Shown piece by piece: positions 1-5,394 of a stretch of 9,254 bases of DNA; positions within the stretch are counted from its first letter, which is position 1; each line of letters starts with the position of its first letter. Source of the DNA: Chlamydiae bacterium RIFCSPHIGHO2_12_FULL_49_9 (GTDB lineage: Bacteria > Chlamydiota > Chlamydiia > Chlamydiales > SM23-39); NCBI GenBank assembly GCA_001794935.1, contig MGLY01000008.1, positions 561 through 9,814 of the forward strand, read 5' to 3'. The notes beneath the pieces are model-generated. The model ran no database searches. It worked only from the letters and a program-made list of their open reading frames with translations, and was not told the origin of the DNA. The position numbers and the translations under genes are program-made.

Positions 1-792
1 TTCAATCAAAGCGCCCAGCTCTTTCAAAGAGACTTTTCCGCTTAAATCCACTACATCGAGCCCATCTGTGATCTCTTCGATCATTGCAATCTCCGCTAAA
101 TCCGGACCCGATGTGAAGACGACGCGCTTGCCTCTCTTCAACAGCTCAATAGTCAGCTCCCGCATCTTTGAAGCGGGCCAACACTTAAAGCGCCATCTCG
201 ACGTGGGGTGGATGAGGACAAAAGGACCAGATCCCGCCAATTCCTCCACTTTCCTTTTTGCGCTCTCAGGAATTTGGAAAAAAAGTTCTCTCTCCTCTAT
301 TTTCGGAAAAATCCCAATTCTTCGAAGCGCATCGAGATTTCTTTCAACCGTGTGTCTTAAAGTGGGGCAGTGTTTAACAATGTGCGTGTAGAGCTTTTTT
401 TGCCATTTGCCCTTTGGCTGAAAGCCGACCCGAAATTGGGCTCTGGCCACTAGAGCCGCTATTGCGCCCCGATCCCCTTCCGTTAAATTGATGACGAGAT
501 CGTATTTCTCCTTCTTGATCCGGCAAAGAAGATCCCACTCTTTTTTCATCCTCTGCCAAGTGGAGAGTTTCTTCCATTTCCTATCATAGCCAATGAGGTT
601 GGATACAGCCGGATGCCCCTCCAACATGGGTTTTGCCTCCTCATAGATGTAGGCGTCGATTTGGGTCTCCGGAAGAGCTGATTTCAAGGAACTAAAAACA
701 GGGGCGGTGAGAAGCACATCCCCCAGGTGGCGCAGTTTAATGACAAGAATTTTTTTGACTCTGCTCAAGTCCGGATAATCGCCATAGCTCAT
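1..792 (-). CDS. rfaQ: Putative lipopolysaccharide heptosyltransferase III, GT9 family (3' end off window)
   Basis: The reading frame is open from 792 to the window edge, giving the first 264 residues. GT9 enzymes transfer heptose from ADP-heptose to the growing LPS core on the cytoplasmic face of the inner membrane. The N-terminus has the strand-loop motif ILVIKLRHLGDVLLTAP (residues 15-31); D25 matches the Asp proposed as catalytic base in WaaC-type enzymes. It is followed by an RfaQ-like 'EEAKPMLEGHP' stretch. The donor-binding half begins with HPTSRWRFKCWP (195-206), including the K-x-W-P signature with K203, then a TSGPD loop and DLSGKVSLKELGALI near the cut, all typical of the family. 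The start is ATG 792 because GGAGAG lies just upstream; an in-frame ATG at 804 has no such site. It is divergent from ndk. Family assignment is firm. The choice of heptosyltransferase III over I/II or another ADP-heptose transferase is less certain. Confidence 0.88.
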   Translation of the reverse strand, partial: MSYGDYPDLSRVKKILVIKLRHLGDVLLTAPVFSSLKSALPETQIDAYIYEEAKPMLEGHPAVSNLIGYDRKWKKLSTWQRMKKEWDLLCRIKKEKYDLVINLTEGDRGAIAALVARAQFRVGFQPKGKWQKKLYTHIVKHCPTLRHTVERNLDALRRIGIFPKIEERELFFQIPESAKRKVEELAGSGPFVLIHPTSRWRFKCWPASKMRELTIELLKRGKRVVFTSGPDLAEIAMIEEITDGLDVVDLSGKVSLKELGALIE

Positions 793-796
793 TTTT

Positions 797-802
797 CTCT
801 CC
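797..802 (-). promoter_or_regulatory. Ribosome binding site deciding the heptosyltransferase start
   Basis: On the minus strand GGAGAG is followed by AAAA and then ATG at 792. It overlaps the alternative upstream ATG (802-804), which has no purine-rich site of its own, so it favours the shorter N-terminus beginning MSYGDY. Confidence 0.65.
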
Positions 803-859
803 ATGAAAGTCTGATTTTAGAGATTTTCTCCCATTTTCCAATAGAAATTCGTGAGATTT

Positions 860-889
860 ATTAGACCCTCGTTTACAATATCGGTACAA
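860..889 (-). promoter_or_regulatory. Candidate sigma70-type promoter for the heptosyltransferase
   Basis: On the minus strand TTGTAC (889-884) and TCTAAT (865-860) are separated by 18 nt. The -10 matches TATAAT at 5 of 6 positions and the -35 at 3 of 6. It would start transcription near 853 and leave a leader of about 60 nt. It overlaps the ndk promoter candidate on the other strand. Inferred from consensus only. Confidence 0.3.
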
Positions 890-890
890 T
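861..890 (+). promoter_or_regulatory. Candidate ndk promoter region with duplicated TACAAT
   Basis: TACAAT, a 5-of-6 match to the -10 consensus, occurs twice on the plus strand, at 874-879 and 885-890, 11 bp apart and shortly before the ndk start. No good -35 is present: TTAGAC at 861-866 is the best positioned for the downstream copy and it is poor. The downstream box would give a leader of only about 15 nt and the upstream box about 26 nt. The region is AT-rich, so chance matches are easy. Confidence 0.35.
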
Positions 891-901
891 TTCACCCTAT
901 T

Positions 902-905
902 GGAG
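902..905 (+). promoter_or_regulatory. Ribosome binding site of ndk
   Basis: GGAG lies 6 nt before ATG 912. It overlaps the in-frame TTG at 900-902, which would need an upstream site that is not there, so ATG 912 is the likely start. Confidence 0.65.
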
Positions 906-911
906 ACTCAA

Positions 912-1358
912 ATGGCCCAAACAACTACGCAAACTGTAGAGCAAACCCTTTCCATCATCAAGCCAGACGCAGTCGGCCAAAACATGATCGGAAACATCAT
1001 CGAATACTTTGAAAGGGAAGGGCTCAGTGTCGTCGCAACTAAAATGCTGCACCTGACAGCCGCTCAGGGAAAAGAATTCTACGCTGTCCACAAAGAGCGC
1101 CCTTTCTTCCAGGAACTCGTCGACTTCATCACTTCAGGGCCTGTTCTCATCATGGTTCTGGAAGGTGAAAACGCCATCGCGCGCAACCGAGAGATCATGG
1201 GCGCCACCGATCCGCAAAAGGCCGCTCCCGGCACGATCCGCGCCGACTTTGCAACCTCGATCGACAGAAATGCCGTTCACGGTTCCGACAACAAAGAGAA
1301 TGCGAAGGCTGAGATCTCTTACTTCTTCAAGCCAAACGAGATCTTTTCACGCGCTTAA
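912..1358 (+). CDS. ndk: Nucleoside diphosphate kinase
   Basis: This 148-residue cytosolic enzyme passes the gamma phosphate of ATP to NDPs through a phosphohistidine, balancing (d)NTP pools. The family pattern is complete: TLSIIKPDAV (residues 12-21, with nucleotide-binding K17), the ERPFFQELVDFITSGPV stretch (62-78), MVLEGENAI, NREIMGATDP (92-101), AAPGTIRADFA, and the active-site NAVHGSD (120-126) with catalytic H123. Length is normal (about 140-150), with a slightly long Thr/Gln-rich N-terminus (AQTTTQTVEQ). The start is ATG 912 with GGAG 6 nt upstream; the in-frame TTG at 900 would add four residues and lacks a site. The gene stands alone on the plus strand, divergent from the heptosyltransferase and convergent with the long minus-strand cluster; an inverted repeat begins 12 nt after its stop. 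No key residue is missing. Confidence 0.97.
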   Translation: MAQTTTQTVEQTLSIIKPDAVGQNMIGNIIEYFEREGLSVVATKMLHLTAAQGKEFYAVHKERPFFQELVDFITSGPVLIMVLEGENAIARNREIMGATDPQKAAPGTIRADFATSIDRNAVHGSDNKENAKAEISYFFKPNEIFSRA

Positions 1359-1370
1359 ATCTTGAGGCCG

Positions 1371-1432
1371 CTAGTACCCCAACTTAAAAGTTTTCAGAAG
1401 AATTTGTGAAAACTTTTAAGTTGGGGCACTAG
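1371..1432. repeat. 26-bp near-perfect inverted repeat with CTAG ends, 10-nt spacer
   Basis: The left arm is 1371-1396 and the right arm 1407-1432; they are reverse complements at 25 of 26 positions (mismatch 1376/1427), with GAAGAATTTG between them. Both ends are CTAG. It lies between the convergent ends of ndk and a minus-strand gene, and that gene's TAG stop (1431-1429) is inside the outer CTAG. As RNA it would fold into a very stable hairpin from either strand, so it may separate convergent transcripts. No T-run follows either arm; the only T-runs are inside the stem, so it is not a classical Rho-independent terminator. The CTAG ends fit a 4-bp target duplication of YTAR type, as in IS5-family insertion, so a palindromic transposon remnant or miniature element is possible. 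The repeat is seen directly; its role is inference. Confidence 0.85.
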
Positions 1433-1956
1433 GTCGAAAGGGAAGGAAATAGGCCAGTCCGCCCCTGCGGCCTTGCCGTTTCCGGAGCTGGAGCCAGAGG
1501 CATGACGCAATCGGGCAAAGCCAATCCGTACTCTTTGCAGTGTGATTCGATTTGGTCCTTTAACCCCTCTAATTTGCCCTGAAGGCCAATTTCTTCTGGA
1601 GAACTCCTCGATCGAATGCAAGTGAAAAAAGACTCCTTACTCAACCTCAAAGCTACGTGAGCCTCGAGACTATCTTCGGCGGTTTTGAAAGCGGCCACAA
1701 GAGTCTCGAGGTGTTTGGTCCGAAGAGTCGAGACTTCTTCTGTACTCGTCGGGTGGAGGCGAACGGCTTCTAATTGAGATCTTAGCCGAAGCTCTTCTGT
1801 AAGAATTTGATTTTCTTGCTGTAAAGATAGAACAGTTCTCTGAAGAGTGTCGACTCTCTCGCAGAGCCCTCTCATAGTTGTCATGATCTCACTTAAATCC
1901 GGCGGCTGCCCAGGATTTGAAGCGGGAACAACTCTTTCATTTACAGCGTACACCAT
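1429..1956 (-). CDS. Hypothetical coiled-coil protein (second of a coupled pair)
   Basis: I do not recognise the family. The product has 175 residues and is hydrophilic, with no signal peptide or membrane segment. A Pro/Asn/Gly-containing N-terminus (PASNPGQPPD, 11-20) leads into a heptad-like helix (about 21-66) with the LQRTVLSLQQENQILTEEL pattern. A second helical region (about 76-135) is rich in Leu, Lys and Glu, and the tail is rich in Pro and Ala (about 150-175). ATG 1956 is chosen because AGGAAGG sits 5 nt upstream; GTG 1962 is in frame but abuts that site. It overlaps the preceding gene by 20 nt, suggesting translational coupling and a shared complex. Its TAG stop lies in the CTAG edge of an inverted repeat, so the natural C-terminus may have been changed by an insertion there. 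A structural, chaperone-like or secreted role is conceivable, but nothing here decides it. Confidence 0.7.
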   Translation of the reverse strand: MVYAVNERVVPASNPGQPPDLSEIMTTMRGLCERVDTLQRTVLSLQQENQILTEELRLRSQLEAVRLHPTSTEEVSTLRTKHLETLVAAFKTAEDSLEAHVALRLSKESFFTCIRSRSSPEEIGLQGKLEGLKDQIESHCKEYGLALPDCVMPLAPAPETARPQGRTGLFPSLST

Positions 1957-2458
1957 AGACACCTTCCTGTTGTCCCATTGAATCTAATAACCGCTTTGCT
2001 TTTTCTAAAAGAGGATCGGGGAGCGGCTGCGGAATATCTGTAACTGCTTGACGAACGTCCGCGATCTTCTGATAGAGATCTCTTTCTCCTCTCAAAGAGG
2101 CCTGTTCTTTGACAAGATATTCATTTAATCTATTTGCGCTCTCGAGCTGAGCTATAAGCCCCTTATTTGTTCTTTCCAGAATAGAAATACGCCGCTTGAG
2201 AGCTTCAATTTCCCCTCCCAGCGCCTTTTTCTCAAAGTGGGCTTTCACCCTCTGCCAAACGTGGGAGATCCTCAGACTGATCAGCTCGAGCCGGCGGCCC
2301 ATCGATGGGGAAACCATCGAAACAATGTGGATGAGACTAAAAGTAGCGATCGATTCCCCAACGATCTTTGCCCCATCGCAAATAAAGCTGCAGCCATAAG
2401 AGATTTTCTCTTTAGCGCTATAATAATAGCTGCCAAGTCCCGTCGCTTCCATACCCAT
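1937..2458 (-). CDS. Hypothetical coiled-coil protein with a weak hydrophobic N-terminal segment
   Basis: I do not recognise the family. From ATG 2458 the product has 173 residues. Residues about 20-53 are fairly apolar (GESIATFSLIHIVSMVSP) and could sit at a membrane, but the segment is weak for a true transmembrane helix. Residues about 82-138 form a clear coiled-coil candidate (EIEALKRRISILERTNKGL, continuing for about 40 residues), followed by a PQPLPDPLLEKAKRLL tail. ATG 2458 is preferred because AGGGG lies 5 nt upstream; ATG 2452 and TTG 2476 are in-frame alternatives. It lies 49 nt after pckG with no evident terminator between them, and its end overlaps the next gene by 20 nt. It matches that gene in length, helical build and Arg/Glu/Leu richness, so the two may be partners, though I see no convincing sequence identity. 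Confidence 0.72.
   Translation of the reverse strand: MGMEATGLGSYYYSAKEKISYGCSFICDGAKIVGESIATFSLIHIVSMVSPSMGRRLELISLRISHVWQRVKAHFEKKALGGEIEALKRRISILERTNKGLIAQLESANRLNEYLVKEQASLRGERDLYQKIADVRQAVTDIPQPLPDPLLEKAKRLLDSMGQQEGVYGVRCK
1962..1968 (-). promoter_or_regulatory. Strong ribosome binding site inside the upstream gene
   Basis: AGGAAGG on the minus strand is followed by TGTCT and ATG 1956. It lies within the coding end of the gene at 1937-2458, so the second coiled-coil gene can be translated by ribosomes finishing the first. It selects ATG over the abutting GTG at 1962. Confidence 0.7.
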
Positions 2459-2463
2459 ACAAG

Positions 2464-2468
2464 CCCCT
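2464..2468 (-). promoter_or_regulatory. Ribosome binding site of the first coiled-coil gene
   Basis: AGGGG on the minus strand, 5 nt before ATG 2458. It adjoins CTTTTGCAAAAAG, a small dyad that could partly occlude it when folded. It favours ATG 2458 over TTG 2476. Confidence 0.5.
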
Positions 2469-2507
2469 TTTTGCAAAAGAGCCAGGGATGATAATCAATA
2501 GGTTATT

Positions 2508-4289
2508 TTAAGAAAAGAGACGCTTTTTTAAAGCTTCCAATTCGGAGTGAATCTCCTTCGGCAAATGATCGCCAAAGAGTTTAAAATAGTGAGAGAGTTC
2601 TTCCGTCTCTTTGATCCAGGCCGCGCGGTCGATATGGAAAAGACGCGCGGGATCTTTCACAAAAATCTCGGAAAAGTCGAGCTTCTCAGGGATATAGCCG
2701 ATTGGCGTTTCGATGGCCTTTGCTTTTCCGGACACTCTTTCAAAGATCCACTTGAGAACACGGCTATTTTCACCATACCCGGGCCAGAGATACTCTCCCT
2801 GATCGTTTTTCTGAAACCAATTGACGTAGTAAATGCGCGGCAAATTTTTCGCGTCCGTTTTTTTCCCCATCGCAAGCCAATGGGCAAAGTAATCTCCCAT
2901 GTTATAGCCGCAAAAAGGGAGCATCGCAAATGGGTCGTGGCGCAGTTTTCCCATCTCGCCCTTGGCTGCAGCTGTCGTCTCCGACGAGACGCTAGCCCCG
3001 AGGAACGTTCCGTGCTGCCAGTTAAACGACTCAAAAACAAGCGGGATGACAGAGCTTCTTCTCCCGCCGAAGATGATGGCCGAAATCGGAACGCCCTTTG
3101 GATCTTCCGCTTTTGGATCATAGATGGGACACTGTTTGGAAGAGACTGTAAATCGGGAGTTGGGATGGGCTGCCGGTTTGCCGGAACCGAGCTTCCATGA
3201 CTCTCCGAGCCACGAAGTGAGATGTAAAGGCGCCTCTTTGCCAATCCCCTCCCACCAGACGTCTTTATCAGGTGTGAGGGCGACGTTTGTAAAGAGCGTA
3301 TTGCGGGAAATCGTCTTCATCGCATTGGGATTTGTTTTAAAAGATGTTCCCGGGGCAACTCCAAAATAGCCCGCCTCGGGATTGATTGCGTAGAGCCTGC
3401 CGTCTTTGCCAAAGCGCATCCAGGCAATATCGTCTCCCACACACTCCACTTTCCAACCGGGAAGCGTCGGCGTCATCATCGCGAGATTCGTCTTGCCGCA
3501 TGCGCTTGGAAACGCGGCTGCGATGTATTTCTTTTCCCCTTCAGGAGAAGTCAAACCGAGAATGAGCATGTGCTCGGCAAGCCACCCCTCATCACGCCCC
3601 AAGACAGAGGCAATGCGAAGAGCAAAGCACTTTTTGCCGAGGAGCGCATTCCCTCCATAGCCGCTGCCGATCGACCAGATGGCTCTCGTTTCGGGAAAGT
3701 GGGCGATCGTCCGGACAGCCGGATTGCAGGGCCAGGCGACATCCTTCTGCCCGGGCTTTAGAGGCACCCCGACAGAATGGACGCCCGGAATGAATGGGCC
3801 ATTGCCCAGCTGTTTCAGCGCAGCATCCCCCATCCGCGTCATCAGGCGCATGTTGAGAACAACGTAGGGAGAGTCAGTGATCTCAACACCGATGCGGGAA
3901 GAAGGCGAGCCCAAAGGCCCCATGCAGTAGGGAATGACGTAGAGAGTCCTTCCTTTCATGCAGCCGCCAAAAAGCTCTATGAGCTTTTTTTTCATCTCAG
4001 CGGGACTTTTCCAGTTATTAGTCGGCCCGGCGTCCTCTTTTTTTTCGGAGCAAATAAAGGTATTTTCTTCGACGCGGGCCACATCGTCGGGATGGGAGCG
4101 GCACCAAAAACTGCCTGGATGTTTTTTCGCATCGAGGGGAACTAAAGTTCCCGCCTTGACCATTTGGGAAGTGATTTGGTTGTATTCCTCTTCAGATCCA
4201 TCGCAAAGATGGATTTTGGAGGGGCTGCAGAGTGCCGTGATCTCTTCAATCCATTGGATCAAAGAGGGATTTTTAATCCGTTCGCGCAT
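2508..4289 (-). CDS. pckG: Phosphoenolpyruvate carboxykinase (GTP)
   Basis: This 593-residue cytosolic enzyme converts oxaloacetate and GTP to PEP, CO2 and GDP, the gluconeogenic step. Family signatures are intact: EDAGPTNNW near residue 90, MGPLGSP, the YGGNALLGKKCFALRIA segment (211-227, with metal ligand K220), H240, the kinase-1a loop FPSACGKTN (260-268, with C264 as the reactive Cys of GTP-type enzymes and K266), the kinase-2 motif GDDIAW (285-290, metal ligand D287), GYFGVAPGTS, RFTVSSKQCPIYDP, GVPISAIIFGGRR and YVNWFQKN. Ligand assignments follow vertebrate GTP-PEPCK. Its length fits the GTP class (about 590-620), unlike the shorter ATP type. ATG 4289 lies 12 nt after the mreB stop without a Shine-Dalgarno match, so translation may depend on coupling to mreB. 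It lies between mreB and two coiled-coil genes in one minus-strand cluster. Confidence 0.97.
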   Translation of the reverse strand: MRERIKNPSLIQWIEEITALCSPSKIHLCDGSEEEYNQITSQMVKAGTLVPLDAKKHPGSFWCRSHPDDVARVEENTFICSEKKEDAGPTNNWKSPAEMKKKLIELFGGCMKGRTLYVIPYCMGPLGSPSSRIGVEITDSPYVVLNMRLMTRMGDAALKQLGNGPFIPGVHSVGVPLKPGQKDVAWPCNPAVRTIAHFPETRAIWSIGSGYGGNALLGKKCFALRIASVLGRDEGWLAEHMLILGLTSPEGEKKYIAAAFPSACGKTNLAMMTPTLPGWKVECVGDDIAWMRFGKDGRLYAINPEAGYFGVAPGTSFKTNPNAMKTISRNTLFTNVALTPDKDVWWEGIGKEAPLHLTSWLGESWKLGSGKPAAHPNSRFTVSSKQCPIYDPKAEDPKGVPISAIIFGGRRSSVIPLVFESFNWQHGTFLGASVSSETTAAAKGEMGKLRHDPFAMLPFCGYNMGDYFAHWLAMGKKTDAKNLPRIYYVNWFQKNDQGEYLWPGYGENSRVLKWIFERVSGKAKAIETPIGYIPEKLDFSEIFVKDPARLFHIDRAAWIKETEELSHYFKLFGDHLPKEIHSELEALKKRLFS

Positions 4290-4301
4290 TGAGAAGTGTC
4301 G

Positions 4302-5390
4302 CTATAAAGGCTTTTTCTTTTTAAATTTGTCCAAGTACTCTAGCGCCTTACCGGTTCCAAGGCAGACAGCGAGAAGAGGATTCGGAGCGACAAACACAGG
4401 AAGCCCCGTCTCTTTAATGAGAGCCTTATCGAGCCCCTTCATCAAAGCGCCGCCGCCAGCGAGCACCATGCCTCTCTCAACAAGGTCTGCAGCAAGCTCG
4501 GGAGGACACTTTTCAAGAGTCAGTTTCACGCTTTCAATGATCTGCTGGAACGGCTCCATGAGACATTCTCTAATCTCAACGGAGTTAATTCTTTTCGTAA
4601 CGGGAAGACCTGCAACCTGGTCGCGGCCGCGCACTTCCATCTCGAGCTCATTATTGCCGAGAGGATAGGCCGAGCCGATCGTGATTTTGATCTCTTCAGC
4701 CGTTCTCGGCCCGATCATGAGGTTATAAGTGCGGCGCATGTAGTTCATGATGCAGTCGTCAAACTCATCCCCCGCTATTCTCAGCGATCTGGATTCGACG
4801 ATACCGCCGAGAGAGATGATGGCGATCTCCGTTGTACCTCCGCCGATGTCGATGATCATGTTGCCGGAGGGCTCATGCACCGGAAGATCGACTCCAATGG
4901 CCGCCGCCATCGGCTCTTCGATCAGAACAACTTCTTGGGCGCCTGCATGGAGCGCCGAATCTTCTACCGCTCTTTTTTCCACGCCGGTAATCCCTGAAGG
5001 GACGGCGATCAGGATGCGGGGACGGAATAAACTTCTTGCAGGAGTGACGCGCTTAATCAGCGCTTTTAACATCCCCTCTGCGATTTCAAAGTCGGCGATC
5101 ACGCCGTCTTTCATGGGGCGAACTGCATGAATTTTGCGGGGCGTCTTGCCCAACATCGCTTTCGCTTTATGGCCAACAGCTAAAACTTCATTCGTCAGCG
5201 AGTCTACGGCTACTACAGACGGCTCGGCGAGAACGATCCCTTTTCCGCGGACGAAAACAAGGGTGTTCGCAGTTCCAAGGTCGATGCCGATGTCGCTGGA
5301 GAAAATCCCCGAGATTCGATGGAACCGTTTTCTCAACATCCCTTCGAGTTCAGAGAGCTTTTTCAAAGTCCGTTCTAACGTATTTTCCAT
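4302..5390 (-). CDS. mreB: Rod-shape-determining actin homologue MreB
   Basis: This 362-residue bacterial actin polymerises with ATP at the inner membrane; in chlamydiae, which lack FtsZ, it directs septal peptidoglycan synthesis and division. Motifs in order: phosphate-1 SDIGIDLGTANT (32-43), IHAVRPMKDGVIADFE (88-103), IAVPSGITGVEKRAVEDSA, the catalytic-Glu region VLIEEPMAAAIG (155-166), phosphate-2 IDIGGGTTEIAIIS (180-193) and adenosine loop GMVLAGGGALMKGLDK (near 306-321). About 30 residues precede the actin fold, rich in Lys, Arg and Leu (ERTLKKLSELEGMLRKRFHR). This extension is longer than in E. coli MreB and resembles the extended N-terminus reported for chlamydial MreB, linked to membrane binding. 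The start follows the helicase stop by 4 nt; AAGGG lies only 1 nt before ATG 5390, so coupled reinitiation is likely. ATG at codon 18 is a less likely alternative start. Confidence 0.96.
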   Translation of the reverse strand: MENTLERTLKKLSELEGMLRKRFHRISGIFSSDIGIDLGTANTLVFVRGKGIVLAEPSVVAVDSLTNEVLAVGHKAKAMLGKTPRKIHAVRPMKDGVIADFEIAEGMLKALIKRVTPARSLFRPRILIAVPSGITGVEKRAVEDSALHAGAQEVVLIEEPMAAAIGVDLPVHEPSGNMIIDIGGGTTEIAIISLGGIVESRSLRIAGDEFDDCIMNYMRRTYNLMIGPRTAEEIKITIGSAYPLGNNELEMEVRGRDQVAGLPVTKRINSVEIRECLMEPFQQIIESVKLTLEKCPPELAADLVERGMVLAGGGALMKGLDKALIKETGLPVFVAPNPLLAVCLGTGKALEYLDKFKKKKPL

Positions 5391-5394
5391 GCCC

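Noticed and set aside
68..391. Plus-strand frame of 107 codons at the left edge
   Set aside because: It is antisense to the heptosyltransferase, whose motifs are clear in the other strand.
900..911. TTG 900 as the ndk start
   Set aside because: The GGAG ribosome binding site overlaps this TTG and is correctly spaced for ATG 912.
1371..1432. Inverted repeat as a standard Rho-independent terminator
   Set aside because: Neither arm is followed by a T-run; the T-runs are inside the stem. It is kept as a repeat of uncertain role.
2547..3200. Plus-strand frame of 217 codons opposite pckG
   Set aside because: It lies wholly antisense to a well-supported PEP carboxykinase and has no family features.
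3958..4668. Plus-strand frame of 236 codons spanning the mreB-pckG junction
   Set aside because: It is antisense to two well-supported genes and rich in Ser in the manner of antisense shadows.
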